Part shown: one piece after another, positions 1-11,600 of the stretch
Layout: each line of letters begins with the position of its first letter
Numbering within the stretch: the stretch's first letter is position 1
Source of the DNA: Chlamydomonas reinhardtii
Taxonomy: Eukaryota > Chlorophyta > Chlorophyceae > Chlamydomonadales > Chlamydomonadaceae
Reading direction: 5' to 3'
NCBI RefSeq assembly: GCF_000002595.2
Contig: NC_057013.1
Span: 2,799,087-2,863,086, forward strand
DNA length: 64,000 bases
The notes under the pieces: model-generated
Told to the model about the DNA's origin: nothing
Databases searched by the model: none
The model's input: only the letters and a program-made list of their open reading frames with translations
Made by a program: the position numbers and the translations under genes

Positions 1-1982
1 ATGCCCTCCACAAAGTCCTCGTGCGTCACCTCCGTGCCGTCTCGCCGCAGCGCCAGCATGCCCGCCTCCACGCACACGGCCTTCAGCTGCGCCGCGTTGA
101 AGTCGTCCGTGCTCCGCCCCAGCTCCTCATAGTTAACGTCCGCCGCCACGTTCATCTTGCGACTGTGGATGCGCAGGATCTTGGCGCGCGCGTCCTCGTT
201 GGGGTGCGGGAACTCGATCTTGCGGTCCAGGCGGCCGGAGCGCATGAGCGCGGGGTCCAGGATATCGGCGCGGTTGGTGGCGGCAATGACCTTGACGTCG
301 TCGTTGCTGCTGAAGCCGTCCAGCTGGTTGAGCAGCTCCAGCATGGTGCGCTGGACCTGCAGGGTTGGCGATGCGGTGTGCGGGTGGGGGTGGGCGGGCA
401 TGGTGGGCGTGCGGGTGGGTGGGACGAGACTGGGGTGATGTGAGTGCCGGCGGGGTCGTGGGTTGGCGCCTGGTGCGCGAGTGAGCCATAGCTTGCTGGA
501 GAGCATGGCGCAGTCACGGCTGCCGCACTCAATGTCGCTGCAAGCTGCCGGGCGTTACTGGATAACTGGCTGGCGCAGCGCGCTCACCCGGTACACGCAT
601 GTGTGCGTCGCGAGTCTGTCCTTGTAACACACGTTTCCCAATCCTGCGCCGAACCTCCCAAAGCTCCCACCTCGCGGTCTCCCGACAGCTCGGAGTCGAA
701 GCGCTTGGTGCCGATGGCGTCAATCTCATCAATGAAGATGATGCAGGGCGACTTCTCCTTGGCCAGCGCGAACGCGTCGCGCACCATCTTGGCGCCGTCA
801 CCGATGAACATCTGGACCAGCTGTGGCCCCGCCAGCTTCAGGAAGGTGGCATTTGTCTGCGCCGCCACCGCACGCGCAATGAGCGTCTTGCCCGTGCCGG
901 GAGGGCCGTAGCTGTGAGGAGACGGGAGAGGGGGGAAGGAGAGGTGAGGCGGGCTAGGACGGGCGTGCGTGTGGAGGCGTGCGGCTGGTGCTTCCGGCAC
1001 CAGTGCCTATCATGCTTGCGGGCAGCGGCCGCCGTGCTGTGTATGTAAGCAGCCAAGCGCCCGACATTAAGTACAGCTTGTATGAAATCCGCTGCCCCCG
1101 CCTGGCCCACCCCTGCTATTGTATGAAAGGGCCCAGACTGCTACAGCCGCAGCTCTGCCACGTCGTGTGCCCCCGCAATAACCTTCCGCATCCCTCCCCG
1201 TCTGCAGCGCAAGCACGCGCGGAACCACCAAGCGCCCACCGCAATCCTGTGCAGCTCTGGCGGCATCGACATGGCCAGTCCCCACGTCCGCCCCCGCTGC
1301 GCTGAACCCCTGGCGGCCCCGCGGGCGCTGGCGGCACTCACCACAGCACGCCCTTTGGCGGCTTGATGCCCAGCTTGGTGAAGCGGTCCTTGTGCTGGAT
1401 GGGCAGCACGATAGCCTCCACCAGCTCCTGAATCTGCTTATCCAGACCGCCCACGTCCGAGTAGTCCTCCGTGGGCTTCTCGTCCACCTCCATCGCCTTC
1501 ACGCGGGAGTCATACTCCGCAGGGAGGGTGTCCAGCACCAGGTAGCTGTCCTTGTTCACGCCCACCAGGTCACCCGGCTTGAGCGTGTTTGCGTCCACCA
1601 GGCCAACTACCGGCAGGAAAATGGTTTGGCGGGTTGAGGTTTTGAGCACCACGCACTTCCCGCGACGCTGAGCATCGAGATCTACAGTCGACCCGTCCTC
1701 CTCCTCGTCCTCCTCTGGCTTAATGTCCAGCACCTCCACGATATTGCCAACCAGGTATGGCAGCTGGTTGTTGAGCTTGATCTTCTCCTTGTTCTCCTTA
1801 ATTTTCTCCTTCAGACCGTCCTGCTCTAACGTAAGGCGGGTGCTCTCGTCTTTTAGCACGCGAAGCTCATTGTCCAGGAGACGCACACGTTGCTGGATAG
1901 CCTCTGCGCTCATATAGGAAAACTCCTCAGGCAGGGCATCCTCAGTTGAGTCGTCGAAAATTTCTTTGTCTATCGTCGCCAT
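1..1982 (-). CDS. RPT5: 26S proteasome regulatory AAA-ATPase subunit RPT5 (partial, 3' end off window)
   Basis: One of the six AAA+ ATPases at the base of the 19S regulatory particle, which unfold ubiquitinated substrates and feed them into the 20S core. Exons on the minus strand are 1342-1982, 671-911 and 1-356 (continuing left), and their phases join cleanly. The N-terminal coiled coil (about residues 25-70) is followed by an OB-fold stretch containing [15 protein letters not shown], which is characteristic of RPT5 (PSMC3, TBP1) rather than the other RPTs. Walker A GPPGTGKT lies near residues 216-223, Walker [10 protein letters not shown] follows, and then the SRH with [17 protein letters not shown]. 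The start is the first ATG in frame with the conserved acidic N-terminus. Roughly 30 C-terminal residues, including the HbYX-type tail expected for RPT5, are outside the window. The gene is head to head with TAD3. The family call is very safe. Confidence 0.96.
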
Positions 1983-2370
1983 CTTTGTGCGTGTGGTAAG
2001 TCAAGCCTTCGGCATTTAAAACGAAGTATGTGACAGGCCGTCGCGTGTGGTGAACCCGCGCTGCTGGGAAGCCCGAGCGACGCGCATGCGACGACCCCGA
2101 TTTCAGCACCAAACAGTGAACTTGCCGGTCATTTGAGCTCACCTTTCTATGCCGTCAAATAATGACACTCAAATGCTACATTCACACATAAGGCTGCAAG
2201 CTGAATTGCGGCTAGTGACCTGTGACCGAACCGGATTCTCTTGCCGCGCGTCGCCCGTATCCAAAAGAGGCAGGCTCTCTTAATAGAATTCATGTATTGG
2301 CCGTAGCGCGCGTAGTGCAAAGCACAGCGTCACGGGCGACCGCTTAGCGCATTGGTCTGGAGTCGCGCCC
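1983..2370. promoter_or_regulatory. Shared intergenic promoter region RPT5 / TAD3
   Basis: This 388-bp gap lies between two divergent start codons. It must hold the 5' UTRs and promoters of both genes. No clear TATA box is visible, as expected for housekeeping genes. Bidirectional control is an inference from position only. Confidence 0.6.
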
Positions 2371-3633
2371 ATGGAGGTCGATTCCATCGCCGACGGCGGC
2401 GAGCTGCTGCCGCCGATCGCCTTCAGAACGGCGGTCATGGTGCCCAGCCAGACGGAACTGCTGCTGACCACCGTTCCGCTGGCTGTGGCGGCGTTCCCGG
2501 CCAAGGCGGGTAACGCGCTAATGCGCACGCTGGGAAACGTGGAACCGCTGGCGGACCACAAGCACCTGAAGCGGGTCCGTAAGGCGCCTGACGATGGCAG
2601 CCTGCTGGAAGTCATCTTGTGCGCACTGCCTTCCTCAGCACCCGCTAAAGACGGCAGCAGCGGCGCTGACGGCACTCCTGGCGCAGCCGCTGGAGGCGAC
2701 GGCGCCGCCGCGGCCGATGCCGCAGGGGACCAGCCGGCGGAGCTGCCACTGCAGCAGCTGCCGGCCGAGCTGCAGGCGTTGTACAGTCAGCATGGCGGCG
2801 TGCGGCTGCGGCTGATGCATGGCGCGGCCGTGCCGCCGCAGACGCGGGCGCAGTGGGAGGTGTGGACCAAGCTATGGCCCATCACTTGGCGCATACCGGA
2901 GAACGGCACGCCCGTGACGGAGGAGACGCCGGTGGACGAGCGCACGCAGCGCTACTTCGAGCACCACATGCGGCGAGCCATCGAGATGGCGGCCGCTTCG
3001 CGGCTTGACAACGCCGCCATCATCGCACAGCCGCCGTCGCTGGTGTCGCTGGCGGAGGCGGTTGACGGCACCATGCTGCACCCGCTCCGACACGCGGCCA
3101 TGGCGGTGGTGGCAGTGGCGGCGGACCGGGACCTGGCGCTGTGGCCGCCCACGACCACCGTGGCCCAGGAGGCAGAGGGCGCAGAGGGAGGCGGTCTGGG
3201 CGGTCTGGGGGCTGCTGCGCAGCAGCAAGAGGAGGCGGCAGCAGCGGGCGAAGGAGGCGAGGTCGCAAGCAAGCGGCCGCGGTTGGGAGATGGCTCTGCA
3301 CCCACGCAGCAGCCGGTAGCGGTTGGGATGACCAGTGACGCAATGGAGCCGGCGGCGGTATTGACGGCGGTGACCGCGGGTACGCGGCCGTACATGTGCA
3401 CGGGGTACGACATCTTCCTGGTGCGCGAGCCATGCATTATGTGCGCCATGGGGCTGGTGCACTCGCGCGTGCAACGGGTCATCTACTGCCAGTCCGACCC
3501 GCAGCACGGCGCGCTCGGGGGCCGGCAGCGGTTGCACGCCTGCAAGTCGCTCAACCACAACTATGAGGTGTTCCGTATGGAGCGGCTGCCGGCGGCGGCG
3601 GCGGGCGGGGCGGCCACGGAGCAGACAAGCTAG
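2371..3633 (+). CDS. TAD3: tRNA-specific adenosine deaminase subunit TAD3 (ADAT3-like)
   Basis: Non-catalytic partner of TAD2 in the heterodimer that deaminates A34 to inosine in tRNA anticodons. Intronless, 420 residues. The C-terminal half carries the cytidine/deoxycytidylate-deaminase zinc site: HPLRHAAM (His241) and REPCIMCAMG (Cys355, Cys358), followed by HSRVQRVIYC and the conserved C-terminal FRME. The position of the proton-shuttling Glu in active deaminases (HAE) is Ala here (H241-A242-A243). This is the hallmark of ADAT3 (usually HAV) and separates it from ADAT2. An Ala/Glu-rich insertion of about 85 residues between the His motif and the PCxxC motif is lineage-specific low-complexity sequence. 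The N-terminal 200 residues match the ADAT3-type tRNA-binding extension in size. Divergent from RPT5. Confidence 0.88.
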   Translation: MEVDSIADGGELLPPIAFRTAVMVPSQTELLLTTVPLAVAAFPAKAGNALMRTLGNVEPLADHKHLKRVRKAPDDGSLLEVILCALPSSAPAKDGSSGADGTPGAAAGGDGAAAADAAGDQPAELPLQQLPAELQALYSQHGGVRLRLMHGAAVPPQTRAQWEVWTKLWPITWRIPENGTPVTEETPVDERTQRYFEHHMRRAIEMAAASRLDNAAIIAQPPSLVSLAEAVDGTMLHPLRHAAMAVVAVAADRDLALWPPTTTVAQEAEGAEGGGLGGLGAAAQQQEEAAAAGEGGEVASKRPRLGDGSAPTQQPVAVGMTSDAMEPAAVLTAVTAGTRPYMCTGYDIFLVREPCIMCAMGLVHSRVQRVIYCQSDPQHGALGGRQRLHACKSLNHNYEVFRMERLPAAAAGGAATEQTS

Positions 3634-4836
3634 GATCGCAGGGGGCTGAGAGAAAAGCGAACGTTACGCAGGTGCGCGAGCGCGCAGCACGGGTCTAGGG
3701 ATTAGGGCAGGCACCGGTGATCCCTCAGCGCTTATTCATACTTGATTGCGCGATCTGTGTTTGTCGGCCCATTAGTGACCCATGCACACGTTACGAAGAG
3801 GTGAGTGCGACGTTGTGAGACCTGCACCGCCACTCCGCCAGCCACGGTTGGGCGGCTTGCGACTGTGGCGGAATGATTGTTGCAGCATGCGTGTCTGGTG
3901 GCATGGCCGCGCTGTGGTGTGCGAAACTCCAAACGTCCGATGCACGTGGGATACGGTAGCAGGGTGGTAACACCCCTGGACGGAAGTCGTGTAGGCGTGC
4001 AGATGCCGGGTATGTGAGTTGGCGAATGTCTGAGGGTGTGCATGGCATAGGACTTCAGTGGCCCTGCAGTATCAGGCATTGAGCGCTGTAAAGCATTCTC
4101 GGTCACAGGGTCTATGCGTTGGAATCGTAAGCTGCAGCCCATGTCTGCAGGTGGCAGCAGGCGTTGGACATTGGCACGTGTTGTGGCACATGAAAAGGAA
4201 CTCACGGCACCACAGGGCGTTGGCTGCCGATTGCCTTAGGTCAACAGTTGAGGCGCAAAGGCGCTACACCAGTACAACCTCACCGGCTCACCCCGGCACG
4301 CCTGCCGGCCCACTCTGGCTCACCCAGTCACCCACCCTATAGCGCAATCTAGTGCTGTAGTCCCGGCTGTCTCTTCCCGCTGCTGTCCAGCCTTGGCGTT
4401 GGCTGTTATGTGAATTTGGGTGTGAATGTAACGGGCCTGAATGCGTGAGTGGTTCAGGCGTGGCCTGGTTGAGCGTAACTGGCAGCTATTTTTTACGGCT
4501 GCCTTCATGCAAAGTTCACACGGAGTGGTCGCTAATCTCGCTATCACTGCGCCAAATGCATCCTGGAGTTCGACTGGATCGTTTGGATCGCGCAGCTTGA
4601 CCTCCTGCTGTCTCTCCGGCTTCGTCACAACAATTAGCAACAGGGGATGACGCCATAAGAGCCTAAGGAAATGCTATATACCTGACTGTATTACCAGACA
4701 CAGCAGGCTTGAGAACCTTGACCGGGCTTGCGTCGAGCCCAGCTCTGTGACTTGCATTACTACGTCTGGCTATCTGTGAGTTATACAATAAATTCGTGTA
4801 GCTGCGTTGTGAGGCTTGCGGTCCACGAATCCCACT
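3634..4836. other. Intergenic: TAD3 3' UTR and upstream region of the SxIP gene
   Basis: No convincing gene. A TGTAA signal at 4087-4091 fits the end of the TAD3 transcript (3' UTR about 470 nt). The remainder, to 4836, should hold the promoter and 5' UTR of the next gene. Base composition is visibly less GC-rich than the coding regions. A minus-strand open frame at 4320-4640 was considered and rejected. Confidence 0.6.
4087..4091 (+). terminator. TGTAA poly(A) signal, TAD3
   Basis: This is the canonical Chlamydomonas polyadenylation pentamer, about 455 nt past the TAD3 stop codon and the first one downstream on the sense strand. Confidence 0.5.
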
Positions 4837-7731
4837 ATGGAGAAGTCAGCCATTCCTGCTCCCCCGGCGCCGACGACGCTGGAGACGCCAAAGGGAACGT
4901 CCGGAGGTCTGAAGAGCAGGATTCCTTCGCCTCTGCGACGGACACCGGGGCCAGCGGCTGGCAAGGATGCAGCTGCGACCAACAAGACAGCCATGAGCTC
5001 GTCAATCCTCTCGACGCCAGTGCTCAGCGCCAAGCGCCTGGACAACACGCCAGGCAACAAAATCAGCAAGCTACCATTGCAGCCTAGTCCGTCTCCATCT
5101 CAGGATAAGGACACCACGGACCAGAAGGACCAGGTGAAGGGCACAACCCCCAAGAAACAACCCCCCGCAGCAAGCACGTCGCAGCCGGTTCAGCCCGAGC
5201 AGCGGACCAGCGCGCTGCCAACCACGGCCTCGACTCGGCCAACCTCGGCCTCGCTGATTGCCAAGCCAATCGAGCCGCGCCTGGTGAAGCAGACGACGCC
5301 AAAGGGTAGCATTGTCTGCTCCACGGGGGCCACGGCGTCCAGGGCGTCGCAGCCCGTTGCTGCTGCCACCACTGCTAGCCGGACCGCACCACCGCGGGCG
5401 GGCAGCGTCACGCGCGATCGTGCCCCTCCCGGCGAGACGCGCAGCAGCATCCTCCGGCGGTCGATGTCGGTGGGCAAGGGCCGTGTGCTAGTGGGGTCAA
5501 CGGAGCCGGCGCCGCAGCCGCCAGCTGCCGCACCCACCCGGCCCAGCTTCATCCGCTCCTCGCTGACCGCCAGCACTAGCAACTCTTCGCTGCGGGCGTC
5601 CATCAAGCGGACGCCTGAGAAGCGCGACCCGTCAGCCGGGCGCCTGCGGCGGCCCGCCAGCGTAAGCCTAAGCCGGAACGACAACTCGCTCCTGGCGAGA
5701 AGCAAGCCTGGGCTCAATACCATCAAGGAGGCGCCGGGGCGGGCCGCGGTTACTGTGACGGGTGGCCCTTCCAAGTGAGCGCTGGGGTGGGGCCAAAGTT
5801 GACTTGTGCCTGTGTACAATGCGGGGCAAGCGGCGTGGGCAAGTGGTCGCATGTGGCATTGTTTGGGGCCTTGTGGACCAACGGCCTTTCGGGCCAGCGA
5901 ATGGGCTTTGCGACCGGTGCCAGCATGGTGCTGATCCTATAAATGTGCTCCCGCCGCAGGCCCGCGACGCCCACCCGGCCGATGCCGTCGCTCAACCTGG
6001 GCGCGCTCAAACAGCAGTCGTCGCTCACGTCACAGCCCTCGCTGTCCTCGGCGGTGCCGCTGCCATCACCGACACCGCTGCTGTCGCAAACCACGTCGCT
6101 CAACAGTGCTGGCGCAGCCCTGGAGGAGGCCGGGTACGTGTTGTGCGCTCCAGGCGCGGTCTCCACAGATCATCGAGACTGCGGCACACAGCTCTCTGCC
6201 GTCACCTTGGTCACAAACACCAGCACGTCGTACTGCTTCAGACGCACGCATACCGTCACCTTAACCGCCTGCTGACATGCGCCGGTCGTCGCCATTCCCC
6301 TCTCCCCATCAGGCCGCCGGTGCCCAAGCTGAACCTTGGCGGCATCCTGCAGCGGCGCGCGGAGGAGCAGGCGCAGGAGCCGGTTTTCGTGGTGGCGGCA
6401 TCCAGCGAGGCCGAGCCCGGCGGCACGGTGCCACAGAACTCGCAGGACAAGCGGCGCGCCTCCGCGTCGCGGCAGCCCAGCGCCAAGGAGGAGCCGCAAG
6501 AGCACTTCTACCTGTACCCCAAGGTCGCGCCGCAGGAGAAAAAGCGGATTGATGACATCTGCCGCGTACTGCCAAAGAAGCAGCAGACCGCAGTGTGAGT
6601 AGAGTGTGTTACTATGTCCTGTCGTCTATGATCAAGCAGGGAAACGGTTGGGGCCATGTTGCCGCATGTGTGTTGGTTATCTCCTTGACATATGCGCATC
6701 AGGCTGGACCTGTATGATAGCTAGCCGTGACTTACTTCGTGTCTTGGTGTCGCGGCCCGCAGAACTGACCTGTTCAGCAAGATGGTGGAGGCCAGGTATG
6801 TCGGCACCAGAAGTGGGGGAAATGACAAGGCGCCGTTCACGCTTGCATCCCGTCACTCATGTGCTAGTGACATGTCGCAGTGCTCTGTCAAGCACCTGCG
6901 TGCGCGGTTGCTGTCCGTCCGCCCCACCGATGCAATACATGCGGTCCTTTCGCACCAACACAGGCAAAATTGCGAGCAGATGTGCTTTCGCGGGCACCGC
7001 CTGCTGGACCAGGTAAGGGGGTAGCCGGCCGCGCCGTGTTGTGCGTGTCCGCTGCCGATTGCTGACGGCCATGGACACCCTATGTGTGCTGCAGGCACAG
7101 AGCGAGTTCCGGAACCGCCTGGCGCTCAAGGAGGAGGAGATGGCCCGCAAGGAGGAGGAGGCGGAGCAGTGGCGCCAGCAGGTGGGTGATGGAGGGCAAG
7201 TGTAGATACTTGCCCCGTCGGGCATGGTGCTTGCGTGTCCGCTCGGATGTTTCTCGCTTGCACCTGATTCCTTGCCGAGTTATTCTGCGTTGCGCTTGCA
7301 ATTGCAGGCCGAGTACCTACGGACACAGCTGACGATGCTGCTGGGGTCGCGGCAGGCGGACAGCGCGCAGGCCGCAGGCACCGTGCAGGTGCGGCTGTGG
7401 GATTGATTGGGGCTCCACCACGTGGCTGGACGTTTCCCTAGCTGGCTACTGCAGGCGCTGCTGCCTTCTTGCAAAGCGCAAGCCGACCATCGCCCGCCGT
7501 GCATTGTGCCTGCAGGACGGGGCCTCGGACACCGCCGAGTCGGGAGTGCGCGACAGCGTCCTCATGTCGTTCGACCGCATGATGCAGCTGGGCGCGCAAG
7601 AGGCTGCGGCGCAGGCGGAGACCGAGGTCGAGGAGGTGGAGGAACAGGGCCCGGCTGCGGAGGCGGGTGGGCACGACAGCAACCCGGAGGGCAGCTCGAG
7701 CTTCCAAGTAGGCGCACCGCAGGTTGAGTGA
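4837..7731 (+). CDS. Uncharacterised basic Ser/Pro-rich protein with SxIP motifs and C-terminal coiled coil
   Basis: No family recognised. Eight exons with matching phases: 4837-5774, 5960-6133, 6313-6594, 6763-6795, 6964-7012, 7095-7181, 7308-7388, 7516-7731, giving 619 residues. The first 340 residues are disordered, basic and rich in Ser, Thr, Pro and Ala. Two SxIP tetrapeptides (S4-A-I-P7 and S27-R-I-P30, the latter as KSRIPSPLRR) sit in the Ser/Pro/Arg-rich context typical of EB1-binding microtubule plus-end proteins. Two short repeats, PSLNLG and PKLNLG, open exons 2 and 3. Residues of about 475-550 (KEEEMARKEEEAEQWRQQ region) form a charged coiled coil, followed by an acidic tail. A microtubule plus-end role is inference from motif and architecture only. 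The 33- and 49-nt exons 4 and 5 are the weakest part of the model, but they are the combination that keeps the frame open. Confidence 0.75.
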
Positions 7732-8674
7732 CGTTAAGCACAGCCGACGGGCTTGCAGGTGGAGGAGAGAAGGTGTTCGGGTATTCAGGACTGAGGCCGC
7801 AGGCAGTTCAGCTGAGGCAGTGGCTAGGCGAATGCTCTATGGTTAAGGCCAGGGTGTGGTGAAATTGCAGCACGATAAAGACTAGGAGCGTGCCCGCCAT
7901 CAGCCAGGGTTGCATGGCACCCACATGGTGTAGTGATCAACGTAGGCGTAGCCGGATGGAAAGGTAGAAAGAGCGGGGCAACACGGCGAGAGTGCTTTTG
8001 GACACGGGTCTGGAGGTGCTGACGAAGGAAGGTCCGACAGGGCAGCCTGTTGGACGGCTAACCGAAGGACATTGGTGATACATTACGAAGCCCGTAATAA
8101 TTACAGGAACGGAACCGCAAACTTGAAGAGGTCATGTGAATGCTGTCGTTGTGTACCCGCAGATCAGAGTCAGCACGCATATCATCAGTACAACTAGTCG
8201 ACAATCTTAAGTCGCGCTGTCGCGGTGAGGCGCGCCAGTATTGTTTGTCATCTGCTGGGTTCTGGGAATCAGCTGCACCCTACGGGACTTTACCAACCTG
8301 CCTTGACACTATCCCATTCACACGCCTACACAAGTCTCTGCCAGCCCCATCTGGACACCAACCCGCCGCACCCCGGCTAACGCTCGCGGCTCGCCTAGTC
8401 GCCGCGCACGGCGCATCACAACTTTTGCAACAAGCCCACGCTGCCCACCAGTCCACCACAGCGCAGCGCTGCAGGTATTTCGGCCAGAGATCTTGAAGGC
8501 ACCGCATTTGTAACTTCACCAAACACTCCATCATTTTCAGCGAAAGTAATGTAGAGATCCGCTGCATCCATACCACCCTACTGCGGCACAGCAATGCGGC
8601 ACAGCACTCCAGCACGTGCACTAACCGGGGTGAGGGGGCTCTTACGCCGCATCCATACCACCTACGCCTGCCGC
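7732..8674. other. Intergenic: convergent 3' UTRs
   Basis: Lies between two convergent stop codons. On the minus strand a TGTAA at 8101-8105 would end the F-box/ankyrin transcript (3' UTR about 570 nt). The first sense-strand TGTAA for the SxIP gene is at 8509-8513, so the two transcripts may overlap by about 400 nt. No additional gene is seen. Confidence 0.5.
8101..8105 (-). terminator. TGTAA poly(A) signal, F-box/ankyrin gene
   Basis: TTACA on the plus strand reads TGTAA on the minus strand, 570 nt past the stop codon of the minus-strand gene. Confidence 0.4.
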
Positions 8675-11600
8675 CTACCTACGCGCCATCCGCCGCGCCG
8701 CAAGCAGCCCCTCCACGTACGCCGCCACCTCATCGCGTCCAGTCTCGCCAAACCACTTACGCCTGTACGCAGCCCGCAGCGCCGCCTGCTCCTCATCCAC
8801 AGCCGCCCCCGCCTCCTCAGCCAGCATGCGCACCGCCGCCAGCCCCCACGTGCGCGGCCCGTCATCGTAGCTGATGTGCCCATCCACGACCTCGCCGTAG
8901 TCATCTATCGCCTCATGTCCAGGCGGGAAGTAGTCACCCGGATGCACGATAGCGCCCAGGAAGGTGTCGGGAGCCAGCGGGGCGCCGCAAGCGTGCAGCG
9001 TGCGCAGTGTGGCGAGGTCACCGCCAGTCTCCCAGTAGGCCCGGCCGGGGTCCTGAAGGGGAGGCGAGGCAGGAACCGTGATGAAATAGAAGAGTGGGTG
9101 AGCCATAGGGGCGAGGAGCGAGGCCGGTGCTTATGGGAGTAGAGGCGAGCAGAGAGCAAGTGGTGGGAGCGTTTGGCGGGCAAGCAGGTGGAATGCCCGT
9201 TATACACGCACAGGCGCGTGCAAGCGCAGACCAAGGAATTCATGTGCAATCACTGCGACTCCCCCTGGCGGAACAAGGGCAACATGCACACCTTCCCGCG
9301 CACTCACCCCCATTGGCAAGCCCTTCGCTGCCCACCACTCCAACACGGTCTGGTCGCCCACCGCCGCCGCCGCGACGAAGGCCTCAGCGTCCGTCGGCCT
9401 CAGGCCGCGTGCGTGCAGCCACTCCAGCAGCTCCACCCGACTGACCGGCCTTCCGTCCGCTGCACCGCCTCCGCCTCCGCCGCCGCTGCTGATGCTGACG
9501 CCGACCCCCTCGCCGGACACGGCCCTGACGGCTGTGTACGGGTTGATGAAGAACACGCTATGGTAGCTGTGGAACCTCCGCGGGACCTCATCGCCCGGGT
9601 CGATGGCGCAGGCGGCCCTCACCGCCCAGATGTATGCGCCACCGCCCTCCACCGGACAGCGCCGCTCCCACATCCACTCTAGCAGCTGAATGTTGCGCGT
9701 CCCAACCGCAGCGGAGAAGGCGTGCATGTTCCACTGGTATCCGCGCCGCAGCAGCCAGCTCAGCACGGCGATGCTGCCCGGCGCGCCACTCCGGGCGGCC
9801 TCCGCAGGCACGCAGTTGCTGAGGGTCGACTCCAGCCCACCTAGCAGCACCTCAAACACCCACTCCAGGAACGCCGGTGAGCCGGAGCGCGCGGCCGCAT
9901 CAAGAACCGCCCCCCTGCGCTTAATGTCGGGTCCCGAGCACCCGAGCCAGCACTCCAGCCCGCGGATGTACTCGAGGCACGCCACCCGCCCCGCCTCCGC
10001 TGCAGCCACACAGATCGCAGTCTTGTCCTCGTCGCTGAAGCGGTGCAGGGTCCTGGGCGGCTTTGCAGATGCGCGGCCTGGCGCCGGCGGCTGGCTGCTG
10101 CCCTGGACCAGCAGTCGCAGCTCCGGGACCCAGCCCTGCGCGACCGCCTTGAGCGCTGCGAGGTGCCAAAAGGAATGTGGAGGGGTGCCAATGCCTCAGT
10201 ACACCCGCGTAAGCAACGGGCCCGCTTGGGTCCTGCAGCAACCACTACTACCTAGTCAGTACTGCAATGCCGTGCAAACCGACAGAGCGACCAAGCATGG
10301 AGCTGAAGCAGATTAGCTCTCTTGCGTTCAGCAGCGCTCCGTGCAGCCGGGCGGGCTCTGAACAGCACTGCGCCCAGACTGCGCCGCAACCCGCCGGACC
10401 TACCGTACTGCAACCCCAGGTCGTAGCCGCCTTGCTGCAGCAGCCACTCCCAGCGCTCCCGCGGCGCCACGGTCCATCCGCCATCGCGCTTCACCTGCGT
10501 CGGCCAGTGGCCCTTGTCCCGCGTGAGCCAGCGCACCTGCATTTAACCAATAGGCGATTTGGGGGAGGGGGAAAGGGAGCAGGCGGGACATGGGATACGC
10601 ATGACTGACAATGTGTGCCAACTGCTGCTGACCGCCCCCACCTTTGCCTGCCAGTCCTCCGTTACGCTGCAAGCCGCCGCGTCCAGGGCCCTGTAGTTAG
10701 ACGCAATAGCGACGTGCCATTCGTTACAAGTATGGCGCACAGATTAATTAGGGCCGCCGCAACTCGCAGTTGGCGTACCACCCACTGCTTAGGGTGTCCC
10801 TGCCACTCCTTGACCCCCTCACATGCACACACAACAGAGCAATGGACGCCCCCTGCAAGACAAGTAAACCAACAAGCAAAGGGATGTATCATCGATAAAC
10901 CGCCTTACTTGAACAAGAAATACTCGGGCAGCTTTAATGGCTCATCGTAGTGCCCGTTCTCGCTGCGGCCGTCGCCACGAGCCGCCACCGCAGCGAAGTG
11001 CCGCCCGCCCATGTGGCCGAGCAAGTCCGACCAGTGTCGCTGCAGCTCTGCCAGGGGATGATACCGCGCCGCGCTGCATGCACAAGGAGGGCGTCGTCCC
11101 ATTCATAAAAGGCCAATGGCAACAAAACTGGCGCTATCGCCAATCAATTTGGGTCACGAACTGCGGAGCCCATACCCTTATTGCTGCCAGCCCCGTAAAC
11201 CCCAGCAATCGCGCCGTCATGCAGCCGCCCACCATTTCCTGCACATGCCGACTCACTGGATCGCCAGCCAGCCCAGCAGCAGCCCGCGTGAGGCCAGCGG
11301 CCAGCCGCTCGCGGCCGGGCCGCTGCGCCGCGCCAGCAGCTCCTGCATGAATGCCTCGTGACCGCCACGCGCCGCGCCCTCCTCTGGCGTCGCCTGCGGC
11401 TCGTCTCCATAGCCGGGATCAATGACGCCGCTGTCGGGCCGGTAGCCATTGTCCAGCAGCCACACCACGGCCTCGCGCCGACCCGCCTCCGCCGCCAGGT
11501 CAATGCCGTTGTTGGCCATGGGGCAGCCCCGTGAGTGCAGCAGCTCCAGCCTGGATGGAATGGGGTCATGGGACGGGATGGCAAACATGAGACAGCGGCA

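Noticed and set aside
2872-3558. Long minus-strand frame opposite TAD3
   Set aside because: Shadow of the GC-rich TAD3 coding strand; His/Arg/Leu-rich composition is typical of antisense frames.
4320-4640. Minus-strand open frame with a protein-like stretch (KPERQQEVKLRDPNDPVEL)
   Set aside because: No ATG at its start, no splice model that gives one, and no homology recognised. Kept only as a note.
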